A stretch of DNA of 64,000 nucleotides from Candidatus Protistibacter heckmannii (GCA_025050535.1 JALBVF010000004.1:119572-183571); one strand, 5' to 3'. Counted from the stretch's first letter, positions 9,000 to 19,320 are shown. Program-made: numbers and translations. The notes: a model not told the origin generated them from the letters alone.

Positions 9000-11784
9000 T
9001 TAAGCCACGGCCTTTTTCTGCCTGAGCATCGCCGCCAGATCGGGCTTGCAGGAGCCACACTGCGTGCCGAAGCCCAGCGCCTTTTGCAGCGCGTCCATCC
9101 GTTCGGCGTCGCCGCCGTGGCAGTTGCCAAGGAAATCCAAGATCTATTTTTCGCCCACCTGCATGCAGGTGCAGACCGTGCTGCTCTTGCGCACCATGCC
9201 CGAAGGCGCGGTCGCGCCCGGCACTAGCAGCCGGTTGCCCAGGGCCGCGGCGTCCTGGCCGGCGGCGGCGAGTTCGCGCAGCCAGCCTTGCGCCGCCACG
9301 CGGCGGCTTCGTTGCCGTGGAGCAGGCCGGCGAGCAGCTTTCCGCCGTCGAGCCTTAGCAGGCGCGTTGTCTGCTTGCGCACGTCGTGATAGCGCAGCAG
9401 CTGGCCTTCGAGGCCGAGCAGCTGCGCGATCGCGTCGAGCACGTCCTGCGCGGGCGCCGCCTCGGCGGCGGCCTGCAGCAGGACGCCGGTGTGCGCATCG
9501 TCCGCGCCGCCGAAGGGCGTGACAATGTAGAAGGCCATGCCATTGCACAGCGCGCGCAGCGCCTGCAGCCGCGGCCAGGCCTGGTCCTGCGTGAAGATCT
9601 CGAAGCCAGCGAGCCGCCAGGGCAGCTCCGCCGTCTCGATGCGCAGGGCCGCATGCTTGAGCTCGGGCTGGAAGGACAGCGCGTCGAAGGCGGTCTGGGT
9701 CAGGGTGTTGACGCTGAAAGCGCCGGCGCCGCCGAGAAATTCCTCGCCCCAGTGCATCGGGGAAATACGCATTGCCGTGCTGCACGCCGGCGCTCGACTT
9801 GGCCGCCGCGACCTGCGTGCCGCACCGCGTTTTGAGCTTGAGCAACTGGCCGTCGCGCCAGCCGCGCCATGTCGGCGGGGCTGAGCTCGATGGCTGGCTC
9901 GGGTTCGTGGGCGAAGAGCTTGGCGACCAGGCTGGTTCGGCTCATCGCATGCCATTGATCGCGTAGCCGGCCGGTGGTCATGGCGAAGGGATAGCGCGCG
10001 TCGACCTGCTCGGCCACGGGCTTGTAGGCGGCGAGATAGAGCTTGGCGTGGGCGCTGGCCGTCGGGAAGACGCCGTTTTCGTAGAGCCGCGCCTTGCCGG
10101 TGGATTCGCTCTTGGGGAAGGGCCATTGCTGCGGGCCGGCGGATTCGAGCAGCGCATAGGACAGGCCGCCGATGTCGAGGTCGCGGCCCACGGTGGTGGC
10201 GCGGTGTTCGTTCCACACGTCCTCGGGCGTCTCGAAGGCGAAGAGGCTGGGGCGGCCGGGGCGAAGCCGCGCTTCGAGCAGGCGGCCGAAGTCGCGGAAG
10301 ATGCGCCAGTCGTGGCGCGATTCGCCGTAGGCCGGCAGCGCGCCGCGCACGCGCGAGATGCGCCGCTCGGAATTGGTGACGGTGCCTTCCTTCTCGCCCC
10401 AGGTGGTGGCGAGCAGCACGACGTCGGCATAGGGTGCGGTCACGGTGCCGTGCATGGCTTCCTGAAGCACGACGAGCTCGGCCTTCTCGAGCGCGGCGCG
10501 CACCCTGGCATGGTAGGGCAGGGACTGTGCATGGTTGGTGCAGGCGATCCACACTGCCTTGATCTTGCCTTCGGCGAGCGCGTCGAACATCTCCACCGCG
10601 GTCAGGCCGCGCTTCCCGGGCACGTCGCCCACGCCCCAGAGCCGCGGGACTTAGGCGCGGTGGCGCGGATTGGCGAGATCGCGGTGGCCCGACATCAGGT
10701 TGGCCATGCCGCCGACTTCGCGCCCACCCATGGCGTTGGGCTGGCCGGTGAGCGAGAAGGGGCCGGCGCCTGGCTTTCCGATCTGGCCGGTGACGAGATG
10801 CAGATTGATGAGCGCCGCGTTCTTCGCGGTGCCGGCGGCCGACTGGTTCAGGCCCTGGCAGTAGAGCGAGAGCGTGGCTGGGCTGCGCGCGAACCATTCG
10901 GCGGCGCACAGCATGTCCGTTGTGTCGATGCCGCAGAGCTGCGCGGTGCGCTCGGGCGTGAAGTTGCGCACGAGGGCGCGCAGCTCGTCGAAGCCCTCGG
11001 TGTGCTCGTCGATATAAGCCTGGTCGGTCCAGCCTTCCCAGAGCATCGCGTGGAGCATGCCGTTGAACAGCGCTACGTCGGTGCCGGGCTGGATCGGCAG
11101 GAAGAGGTCGGCGCCCTCGGCGGAATCGGTGCGGCGCGGATCGGCGACGATCAGGCACAGGCCCGGATTGCGCTCGCGCGCGGCTTCCAGGCGGCGGAAG
11201 AGGATGGGATGCGCGAAGGCCGGATTGGCGCCAACGATGAAGACGGTCTGTGCATGGTCAAGGTTTTCGTAACTGCAAGGAAGGCGCGTCGGCGATCAGC
11301 ATCTGCTTGTAGCCGGCCACGGCGCTGGACATGCACAGGCGCGAATTGGTGTCGAGGTTGTTGGTGCCGACGAGGCCCTTGGCGAGCTTGTGCAGGACGT
11401 AGTAGTCCTCGGTAATAAGCTGACCCGAGCCGTAGAAGGCCACGGCGTCGGGGCCGTGCTCGGCGATGACGGCAGCGAATGTGTCGACGATGCGCGCAAG
11501 CGCCTCGTCCCATCTGGCGCAGCGATGCGGCTGGCCTTGGCGACCAGCGGCGCGGCGCTCAGATGCAGACTGTTGCCCTTTCTGCAGAGCTTGCCGAAGT
11601 TGGCGGGATGTTCCGGATCGCCGCGCACGCCCACGATCTGCCGCGCGCCGTCCGCTCCAGCCTCGATCTCGATCACCACGCCGCAATAGCAGCAGGTGGA
11701 CTTCGTCTCGGCGCGCGCGCCCACCGCCTTGGCGGCTGCTGCTGCGGCGGCGCTCAGGGCGAGGGCTGCGTCATTCTCCGGCAT
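9000..11784 (-). pseudogene. nasA: Assimilatory nitrate reductase catalytic subunit, heavily decayed
   Basis: Molybdopterin enzyme of about 925 residues plus a C-terminal BFD-like [2Fe-2S] domain (VCTCMQVGEK, GTQCGSCKPDL) that reduces nitrate to nitrite in the cytoplasm. Recognisable blocks include FYGSGQLITEDYYVLHKLAK, PILFRRLEAA, GQIGKPGAGPFSLTGQPNAM, and RDQWHAMSRT. The frame changes near 11525, 11275, 9880, 9762 and 9300. In-frame stops lie at 10651-10653 (TAA) and 9144-9146 (TAG). The N-terminal [4Fe-4S] motif reads CCYCGVVIE where the family has Cys-x2-Cys-x3-Cys; a three-residue deletion has removed the third cysteine. It is the last gene of the nitrate operon and overlaps nirD by 14 bases. 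Confidence 0.9.
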
Positions 11785-11998
11785 CGGCGAGTTCCGCCAG
11801 GTTCAGGCTCACGCGGCTTTGCTCGACCTTGACCGCGTAGCTGCGCGTGAAGCTGTCGAGCAGGGCGAAGACGTGGTCGTCGACCGCGCGGAACAGCGCC
11901 ACGGGACAAGCCGCGCCGCCTTCGTTCACCCGGGCGTCGAGCTGGGGGATGTCCTCCACCAGCGCCACTTCAATCCAACCGGATTTTTCGATCATCAT
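11771..11998 (-). pseudogene. nirD: Nitrite reductase small subunit NirD, internally deleted
   Basis: The frame is open but only 75 aa, whereas NirD is about 105-110 aa. The N-terminus (GWIEVALVEDIPQLDARV, then GAACPVALFRAVDDHVFALL) and the C-terminus (TRSYAVKVEQSRVSLNL) are typical. The middle that forms the Rieske-type fold (the usual CPHRGGPLSQG region) is absent, DHVFALLD passing directly into SFTRSY. An in-frame deletion of roughly 35 codons is inferred. The start overlaps the nirB stop and the stop overlaps the nasA start, so the operon structure is kept. Confidence 0.85.
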
Positions 11999-14301
11999 GC
12001 GGTCGCTCCGCTTTCAACTTTGATGGGGATGAACTGCCGCCGGTCCACGCGCGCGACGTCGAAATCGTGCCAGGGATCGTGCTCGTCGCGCAGCGCGAAC
12101 TGCAGCCGCTCCCACAGCGCCTTGCAGCCTTCGGCGTCCTCGAGGATGCGCTTTTTGACGTAGTCCATGCCGACGTGGTCCACATAGTGCACGGTGCGCT
12201 CCAAATACCAGCCTTCCTCGCGGTAGAGCTGCAGGAAGGCGCCCGAGTATTCGAGCACTTCCTCGTGGGTCTTGACCTTGCACAGGAACTGGCCGACCTC
12301 GGTCTTGATGCCGGATTCGGCGCAGTTGCGCGGGAAGCCGGAGACGGCGATCTTCACCTTGTGCGGCGCGTACATGCGCCACAGCGCGCGCTCGAGCTCG
12401 ATGCCCATGCGGGTGGAGTCCTGCGTGCCGAAGCGGCACCATTCCGAACTCACGCAGGTCTTCACCGTGCGCAGCGCCTTGGCGTAGGCGTGGCCCGAGG
12501 GCATGTCCAGGTCCTTCCACACGCCGGGCAGGTCTTCCTTCTTCACGCCGAGCAGGTCGATGCGCTGGCCGCCGGTGACCTTCACCGAGGGGATGTTGTA
12601 CTTGTCGACGATGTCGGCGATCTTGCGCAGATCGGCCGCGGTGGTGGTGCTGCCCCACATGCGCGGGATCACCGAATAGGTGCCGTCCTTCTGAATGTTG
12701 GCGTGGGCGCGCTCGTTGATGAAGCGCGACTGCGGATCGTCCACCGCCTCGCCGGGCCAGGTGGAGATCGGGTAGAAGTTCAGCGCCGGGCGGAAGTTCG
12801 CGCAGCCGTTTGGCGTGCGCCAGGCGAGGAATTCGCGCACCTGCGGAATGGTGAGCAGATGTTCCTTGCGAATGGCGTCGCGCACTTCGTCGTGGGACAG
12901 GTCGGTGCAGCCGCACATCGCCTTATTCTGCGGCGCGGCCGAATAATCGTTGCCCACCGTGCTCATCAGGGTCTGCTCGACCAGGCCGGTGCAGGAGCCG
13001 CAGGAGGCGCTGGCCTTGGTGGTCTTGCGCACGTCGTCCAGGGTGAACAGGCCGTGGGTCTTGATCGCCTTGACGATCGCGCCCTTGCACACGCCGTTGC
13101 AGTCGCAGACCTCGGCCTCGTCGGCCATGGTGGCGGCCTTGTTCGCGCCGCTGTGGCCGGAGTCGCCCAGGCTGTCCTCGCCGAACATCAGGCGGTCGCG
13201 GATGTCGGCGATGCTGCGGCCTTCGCGCAGCAGACGGAAATACCAGGCACCGTCGGCCGTGTCGCCATAGAGACAGGCGCCGACGAGCTTGTCGTCCTTG
13301 ATCACGAGCTTCTTGTAGACGCCGCCGATCGGATCGTAGAGGAGGATTTCCTCATGGCCTTCGCCGCCCATGAAGTCGCCGGCGGAGAACGGATCGATGC
13401 CGGTGATCTTGAGCTTGGTCGAGCTCACTGAGCCGGTGTAGCGGCAGATGCCGAACTGGGCGAGATGGTTGGCGCAGACCTTGGCCTGCTCGAAGAGCGG
13501 CGCGACCAGGCCGTAGGCGATGCCGCGGTGGTTGGCGCATTCGCCGATGGCGTAGATGCGCGGATCGTAGGTCTGCATCGTGTCGTTGACCGAGATGCCG
13601 CGGTTGCAATGCAGGCCAGCCTTCTCGGCGAGTTCAACGTTGGGGCGGACGCCCATGGCCATGACCACGAGCAGGGCCTCGGCCGAGCTGCCGTCGTTGA
13701 ATTCTACGCGTTCCACGCGGCCGTCGGCGTCGCCGACCAGGCGCTCCATCAGTCAGCCGGCCAGATGCACCACGCTCACTTCCATGCCGCGCAGCATCAG
13801 GCCGTTAGCGGCTTCCAGACCGAGCAGGCCGCCGCCGATGACCACGGCCTTCTTGTATTGGGAGGCCGCGTCGATCATCGCATTGGTGTCGGCGATGTCG
13901 CGGTAGCTGATCACGCCCTGCAATTCTTTCCCGGGCACGGGCAGCATGATCGGATTGGAGCCGGTGGCGAGCAGCAGGCGGTCGTATTCGGCTTCGATGG
14001 GCTCGCCGTTCTTGCCCACGGCGCGCACCACGCGGCGCACGCGGTCGATCTCGCCGACCTTAGCGCCCAGGTGCAGCTTGATGCCGTGGCTGGCATACCA
14101 GTCGAGGTCGTTGAGCACGATCTGCTCGAGCGCCTGTTCGCCGGCGAGCACGGGGGAGAGAAGAATCCGGTTGTAGTTCGGATGCGGTTCGGCGCCGAAC
14201 ACGGTGACTTCGTACAGGTCAGGCGCCAGCTTGAACAGCTCCTCGAGCATGCGCACGCCAGCCATGCCTTTTCCCACCATCACCAATCTCGTCTTTTTCA
14301 T
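11995..14301 (-). pseudogene. nirB: NADH-dependent nitrite reductase large subunit NirB
   Basis: Reduces nitrite to ammonium using FAD, a [4Fe-4S] cluster and siroheme. The N-terminal FAD domain begins RLVMVGKGMAGVRMLEEL, the [2Fe-2S] BFD motif is CDCNGVCKGAI...CGSCTGLVEQ, and the siroheme/[4Fe-4S] motif includes TCVSSEWCRFGTQDST and GFPRNCAESGIK. An in-frame TGA lies at 13753-13755, within HLAG-stop-LMERL, where a sense codon (probably Trp) is expected. After NCAESGIK the sequence goes directly to TEVGQF. The family has about 20 more residues here ending in a second GIK, so a deletion between the two GIK copies is likely. Total length is 768 codons against about 810-820. Confidence 0.9.
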
Positions 14302-14338
14302 GCGCCCTGCTCCTCAGGCTGCTGGTGCTTCTGTCGTC

Positions 14339-15153
14339 TCAGGCGGCTTTTTCGATCACCGGATTGAGCTGCTTGCGGTAAAGGGAATCCAGCACCGCGC
14401 TGCGGCAGGCGTGGTAGCCGGCGTCGTTGGCGAGCGCGACGCGGTCGCGCGGCCGCGCGAGCTTCACGTCGAGCACTTCGCCGATCGTGGCGGCCGGGCC
14501 GTTGGTCAGCATCACGATGCGGTCCGAGAGCAGCACCGCCTCGTCCATGTCGTGGGTGACCATGACCACCGTGCTCTGCGTGGCGGCGACGATCTTGATC
14601 AGCTCGTCCTGCAGATGGGCGCGGGTGAGCGCGTCGAGCGCGCCGAAGGGCTCGTCCATCAGCAGGACCTTGGGCTCCATCGACAGGGCGCGGGCGATGT
14701 CCACGCGCTGCTTCATGCCGCCGGAGATTTCGTGCGGATTCTTGTTCTCGGCATGCGAGAGGCCCACCAGGGCCAGCGCGGCGAGCATGCGCTCGCGCAG
14801 CTGGGCCTTGCTTTCCTTGCCGCCGAAGACGCGCTCCACGGCCAGGTAAACGTTGCCGTAGCAGGTCAGCCAGGGCAGCAGCGAATGGTTTTGGAAGACC
14901 ACGGCGCCTTCGGGCGAGGGGCCGGCGATTTCACGTCCAGCGCACAGCAGCACGCCCGAGCTAGGCTTGGTCACAGGCCTGCGATCAGGTTGAGCAGCGT
15001 CGACTTGCCGCAGCCCGAATGGCCGATCAGGGTGACGAACTCGCCCTTGGACACGGTCAGGTTGACGTCACTCAGCGCCACGAAGGGGCCCTTGCGCGTC
15101 TTGAAGGTCTGGCCGACCGCTTCGATGGCGACGAATTTTTCGTTGATGTCCAT
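14339..15153 (-). pseudogene. nasD: Nitrate ABC transporter ATPase, frameshifted
   Basis: Energises nitrate uptake. The Walker A motif is [17 protein letters not shown], the signature ISGGMKQRVDIARAL, and Walker B KVLLMDEPFGALDALT, with H-loop MVTHDMDEAVLLSDR. A one-base deletion near 14974 brings a TGA directly after LIAGL; the next frame continues [18 protein letters not shown]. Walker A and the signature motif are therefore on separate frames. It lies 10 bases after the permease stop and 37 bases before nirB. NrtD would be an equivalent name. Confidence 0.88.
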
Positions 15154-15163
15154 GTTCTCTTCC

Positions 15164-16048
15164 TCAGGCCTGGAATTCCACCCGGTACACCAGCGCGAGC
15201 AGGATGTGTTCGAGGATCAGGCCGACGATGCCGATCACGAAGATGGCGATGACGATGTGCTAGACCTTCAGGTTGTTCCATGCGTCCCAGACCCAGAAGC
15301 CGATGCCGGTGCCGCCGGTGAGCATTTCCGCGGCGACGATCACCAGCCAGGCGGTGCTGATCGAGAGACGCACGCCGGTGAGCATGTAGGGCAGAACGGC
15401 GGGGAAGAGAACCTTGGTCATCACCTTCCATTCGGAGAAATTGAGCACGCGGGCCACGTTCAGGTAGTCCTGCGGCACGCGCGTCATGCCCACGGCGGTG
15501 TTGATGATCATCGGCCAGATCGAGCAGATGAAGATCGCCCAGATGGCGGCCGGGTTGGCGGCCTTGAACAGCAGCAGGCCCAGGGGCTGCCAGGCGAGCG
15601 GCGAGACCGGACGCAGCAGGCTGATGATCGGCGAGAACATCTTGTTGACGAAGACGAAGCGCCCGATGATGAAGACCGAGGGAATGCCGATCAGCGCCGC
15701 CAGGCCGAAGCACAGGCCCACGCGCTTGAGCGAGGTGAGCACGTTCCAGCCGATGCTCTGATCGTTTTGGCCTTTCTAATAGAAGGGGTCGCTGAAGATC
15801 ACTTTGGCTTCGTTCCAGGTCTTGAGCGGGCTGGGGATCGCCGGGATTTCATGGGCGATGACCTGCCACACCAGAAGGAAGACCAGCGAGCCGAGCAGGC
15901 CCGGCAGTACGGCCTTGAGCATGCCAGCGATGACTTCGCGGCGCGCCGACTCCTCGGCGTCCAGCTCTTCCAGGTCGACCATGCTCAGTTTGGCGGCGGG
16001 TTTCACTTCGACTGCTCCGGGGGGCAGGGATATCAGGCTTGCGCTCAC
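15164..16048 (-). pseudogene. nasE: Nitrate ABC transporter permease, two nonsense codons
   Basis: Inner-membrane permease of the nitrate importer. It begins at GTG 16048 with a GAGGAGG ribosome-binding site about 8 bases upstream. The EAA-type cytoplasmic loop is near RVLNFSEWKVMTKVLFPAVL. In-frame TAG codons lie at 15776-15778 (DPFY-stop-KGQNDQ, where Gln is likely) and 15260-15262 (NNLKV-stop-HIVIAI). After each stop the same frame continues with normal family sequence to TGA at 15164. The gene is 10 bases from nasF on one side and nasD on the other. Confidence 0.88.
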
Positions 16049-16058
16049 GATCGCCTCC

Positions 16059-17332
16059 TCAGGTCTTGATCTTGAATCCGTCCGCATAGGCCGCGGGTTT
16101 CTTCCCGTCCCAGCTCACGCCGTCGATCAGCTTGGTGCCGCGCATGTCGGACTTGGGCAGCGAGATGCCGCCGACGGAGGTTTCGGCCTGCTTATAGATG
16201 TCGATGCGGTTGACCTTCTTGGCCACGGCTAGATAGCCGGGATGCTCCTTGAGCAGGCCAAAGCGCTTGTGCTGGGTGAGGAACCACATGCCGTCGGACA
16301 GGTAGGGGAAGTTCACCGCGCCGTCGGCGAAGAAGTGCATCGCGTTGGGATCGTCCCAGGTCTTGCCCAGGCCGTTGCTGTAGCGGCCGAGCATGTGATC
16401 GAGGATCACGTCCATGTCGGTGTTGACGTAGGACTTGGAGGCGATGGTCTCGGCGGTGTTGTGGCGGTTCGAGACCGAACCGTCGATGTACTTGCCGGCC
16501 TCGAGGATGGCGGTGGTCATGGCGCGCGCGGTGTTTGGATACTTCTGCACGAATTCGGCGGTGGTGCCCAGCACCTTCTCGGGATGGCCCTTCCAGATTT
16601 TTTGGGTAATCTCGGCGGTGAAGCCGACCTTGTCGACGATGGCGCGGTTGTCCCAGGGCTCGCCCACGCAGAAGCCGTCCATGTTGCCAACGCGCATGTT
16701 CGCCACCATCTGCGGCGGCGGCACGGTGATGACCTTGACGTCCTTCATCGGGTTGATGTCGTAGATGGCGAGCCAGTAGTAGATCCACATGGCGTGCGTG
16801 CCGGTGGGGAAGGTCTGGGCGAAGGTGTATTCGCGCTTCTCCGTCTCCATCAGCTTCTTGAGCGTGGCGCCGTCCTTCACGCCCTTCTCGGCGAACTTGG
16901 TCGGCAGCGTGATCGCCTGGCCGTTGTAGTTCAGGTTCATCAGCACGGCCATGTCCTTCTTGGGGCCGCCGATGCCCAGCTGCATGCTGTAGATCAGACC
17001 GTAGAGCACGTGCGAGGCGTCGAGCTCGCCGTTGACCAGCTTGTCGCGCACGCCGGCCCAGGAAGCTTCCTTGCTGGGGACGATCTTCAGGCTGTACTTC
17101 TTGTCGATGTCCAGCGTCAAGGCCATGACCACGGGTCGATGAGAGGAATGAAGCCGATCTTGACTTCTGGTTTTTCGGGGGCGTCGAAACCGGCGGCCCA
17201 GGTGCCGGCGCGGACCATGGGGTCGACCAGGCTGAGGATGCTCGCGCCTGCCACTGTCTTGGCCGCGTCGCTGATCAGCTTGCGACGACCGGCGTCGACC
17301 ACGGGTACCACCTTGTCTTTTGCGTCCACCAT
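16059..17332 (-). pseudogene. nasF: Nitrate ABC transporter substrate-binding protein, frameshifted
   Basis: Periplasmic nitrate-binding protein of the NrtA/NasF family. The N-terminus MVDAKDK leads into a region containing GRRKLISDAAKTVAGASIL and then EVKIGFIPL. The remainder (from VMALTLDIDKKYSLKIV to KPAAYADGFKIKT) is in another frame. A small deletion near 17138 has removed bases in the usual GFIPLTDCASVVMA block. The ligand-domain sequences (HAMWIYYWLAIYDINPMKDV, GFCVGEPWDNRAI) are well preserved. It is the first gene of the nitrate operon, preceded by a regulated leader and a sigma-54 promoter. Confidence 0.9.
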
Positions 17333-17343
17333 GAAAATTCCCC

Positions 17344-17467
17344 AAAAAAACGTCCCAAAGCTTCTGACCCGATCCGCCGCGCATGCGCGAGGCGTTGTCA
17401 TCGCTTTGGAACGTCGTTGTTCCAGCCACAGGCCACCGTGACCTGCAGAACAGCCATCGTTGGCTGT
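17344..17467 (-). ncRNA. ANTAR-type antiterminator leader of the nitrate operon
   Basis: In transcript order the leader has hairpin P1 (17450-17467; stem CAGCC/GGCTG, loop AACGAT), hairpin P2 (17408-17423; stem GGAAC/GTTCC, loop AACGAC) and an intrinsic terminator. In the terminator CGTTCCAAAGC (17403-17413) pairs with GCTTTGGGACG (17351-17361), followed by seven T residues (17344-17350). Both six-base loops have A at position 1 and G at position 4, the recognition rule for ANTAR-domain antiterminators such as NasR and NasT. The 5' arm of the terminator reuses the 3' arm of P2, so P2 and terminator are mutually exclusive. Nitrate-bound NasR/NasT would be expected to relieve termination. No such regulator gene is in the window. 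Confidence 0.85.
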
Positions 17468-17481
17468 CTTGTCCGCTATGA

Positions 17482-17497
17482 AGCAATAGGCGTGCCA
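17482..17497 (-). promoter_or_regulatory. Sigma-54 (-24/-12) promoter of the nitrate operon
   Basis: The minus strand reads TGGCAC-GCCTA-TTGCT, matching the RpoN consensus TGGCAC-N5-TTGCW at every defined position. Transcription would start about 12 bases downstream, near 17470, just ahead of hairpin P1. The RpoN gene in this window (43316-44845) is intact. NtrC activation under nitrogen limitation is the usual input; I did not identify NtrC sites with confidence. Confidence 0.85.
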
Positions 17498-17666
17498 GGG
17501 CTTGGGTTTAGAGGAAAACCCATGAGAATCAATATCTTGATGAAATCTAGAATCAGGGCGCGCGCGCCATGCACAGATTTTACGCACCAAAACAGTGTGA
17601 TCGCGCCCCGTGGATGAGCCTGATTCGGTGTGCAGCGGACGTTGACGATCATCCGCTTCGCCTCGA

Positions 17667-18069
17667 TCAGGCGAGCTCCGCGAACAGTTTGAATTGCGAG
17701 GCCGTGACGCGAAGCTGCTTCATTCTTCCATGCCCCAGCAGAATCTGCGATTCGATCTCGATCAGCCCGACGCGCTCGAGTTCGTCGACGTCGCGTTTGT
17801 CAGCGCCAGCCAATCCCGCTGAAACCGTTCCTCGATGATGGAGAAACCTCTGAAGTCGACAGCCTGAATCTTGCCGAAATAATGTCGATGATGCGAGCCG
17901 TGCTGGTTGTCGTAGCCAACCACCCGGCCCTTGTCCCGATGATGCAGCGCGTGACCCGGCCCGCCGCATCCACCCAGACCTCTCGCCTCGGCAAGCCGTT
18001 GCCTCGGCGCCTGGCGATTTGATGTGCCTCATCGACGATCTTTGCATCGGGCCCGAGCGGAATAGTCAT
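17667..18069 (-). pseudogene. Probable TumE-like toxin fused to antitoxin remnant
   Basis: Three short frames lie end to end. The first (ATG 18069, MTIPLGPDAKIVDEAHQIAR, then REVWVDAAGRVTR) and the second (GRVVGYDNQHGSHHRHYFGK, then FSIIEERFQRDWLAL) together resemble a small toxin of the DUF6516/TumE type, with its YDN...H-x-HRHY signature. The third (KRDVDELERVGLIEIESQIL, ending RVTASQFKLFAELA at 17667) resembles the C-terminus of the helix-turn-helix antitoxin usually encoded just downstream. The start of the antitoxin is missing and the toxin has a frameshift near 17950, so the module looks collapsed by a deletion. Family assignment is by motif memory only. Confidence 0.5.
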
Positions 18070-18171
18070 GCCGGCATATGTAAATGACGTAAATGACGAG
18101 CCGGAAAGTTCATCCGCACCATCGCATGCAGTACATTCGTGGCCTGTCTTGCCCTCCCCGAAATTTACTCG

Positions 18172-18981
18172 ATGAAACGCCGCATCATTCACGTCCTGGC
18201 TGTCTCCGAACTGCTGTTCTGCGCTTCCCTCTCCCACGCCGAAACCTCCTGCCTGCTGTTGGAAGACGCCGCTTCCACCAAGATCCTCAAGCAGGAGGGC
18301 GCGGTCTGCGACCAGCGGATCACGCCGGCTTCCACCTTCAAGCTGGACCTCGCGCTGATGGGCTACGACGCGGGCTATCTCGTCGACGAACATCTGCCGC
18401 AGCTGCCTTTCCATGAAGGCTATGCGGATTGGATGCCAAACTGGAAGCAGCCAGTCGATCCGGCGGCCTGGCTGCGCGATTCGGTGGTCTGGTATTCGCA
18501 GCGTCTGACCGAATGGCTCGGCATGGAGCGCTTCCAGCGCTATGCCGGCGCCTTCCACTACGGCAACGCGGACGTGAGCGGCGACAAGGGCAAGAACAAC
18601 GGCCTGACGCGCGCCTGGCTGAGTTCCTCGCTGCGCATCTCGCCGCTGGAGCAGGCGGCCTTCCTGCGCAAGCTGGCGCGGCGCGAGCTGTCGGTGTCGG
18701 CGTGCGCCTTCGACATGACCGAGCGCATCGGCGACATGGGCGTCTCCATCTCCGGCTAGCGGGTCCACGGAAAGACCGGCTCGGGCAACGCGATCAAGGC
18801 GGACGGCGCGCCCGACGCCGACCGCAAGGTGGGCTGGTTCGTCGGCTTGGCTAGAAAGGACGAGCGCACGCTCGTCTTCGTCTATGCCATGCACGACGAG
18901 AAGCGCGAGGAAAGCTACGCGGGTCTGCGCGAAAAGGCGGCGCTGATGGCCCGGCTGCCGGCCTTTCTGGAAGGGCGCTAG
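18172..18981 (+). pseudogene. bla: Class D (OXA-type) beta-lactamase with nonsense codon
   Basis: Periplasmic serine beta-lactamase, 270 codons including a stop in frame. Signal peptide residues 1-23 end in SHAE. The class D motifs are present in order: STFK (active-site Ser and Lys), SVV, YGN (in FHYGNADVSGD) and KTG (in RVHGKTGSGN). TAG at 18757-18759 lies two residues before the VHGKTG motif, where these enzymes have Trp (GW-x-VHGKTG), so TGG to TAG is inferred. The rest of the frame to 18981 is normal. Without readthrough the product would lack the KTG motif and be inactive. Confidence 0.9.
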
Positions 18982-19021
18982 CGCGCCAGCCGATCCGCCG
19001 TGCGCGGCCCCGCGCACGGTC

Positions 19022-19038
19022 TTTACATCTTCTTTATA
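19022..19038 (+). promoter_or_regulatory. Candidate KdpE-binding site upstream of kdp
   Basis: TTTACA-tcttc-TTTATA, two half-sites separated by five bases. The E. coli kdpFABC operator has the same two half-sites and the same spacing in the opposite order (TTTATA-n5-TTTACA). It lies about 75 bases upstream of the first kdp-linked start codon. Confidence 0.45.
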
Positions 19039-19114
19039 CCGGCCGGGCTCTTCTTGAGACCGGTTTTACGCCGGCGCGCCTATCGTTCGGGTATCTTCAC
19101 CCTGGAGAGCCAGA

Positions 19115-19231
19115 ATGGATCTTCCCTATGTGCTTGGCATGGCCGCGCTGCTGGCGCTGACCTTGCTGCTCACGCGCGGCTGCGGCCGCCTGGGCGTCAA
19201 GCCCGACGTCCAGCGAGGAGGCGCGCAATGC
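19115..19231 (+). CDS. Small single-helix membrane ORF preceding kdpF
   Basis: ATG at 19115 has a good ribosome-binding site (ctggagagccaga). It encodes MDLPYVLGMAALLALTLLLT followed by a short basic tail (RGCGRLGVKPDVQRGG). The frame has no stop until far inside kdpA, so its proper end may have been lost; the right coordinate given here is arbitrary. Small hydrophobic frames in this position are plausible kdp-associated genes, but I do not recognise a family. Confidence 0.35.
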
Positions 19232-19320
19232 CCCCCCTCTACTGGATCAGCGGCCTGCTCGCCGCCGCCCTGCTGGCCTATCTGCTGGCCGCGCTCTTTT
19301 ATCCCAAGGATTTCTCATGA
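19228..19320 (+). CDS. kdpF: Potassium-transporting ATPase small subunit KdpF
   Basis: A 30-residue membrane peptide (MPPLYWISGLLAAALLAYLL then AALFYPKDFS), typical of KdpF, which stabilises the KdpABC complex. The ribosome-binding site GAGGAG ends about 8 bases before the ATG. The stop overlaps the kdpA start (ATGA). Intact. Confidence 0.88.
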   Translation: MPPLYWISGLLAAALLAYLLAALFYPKDFS

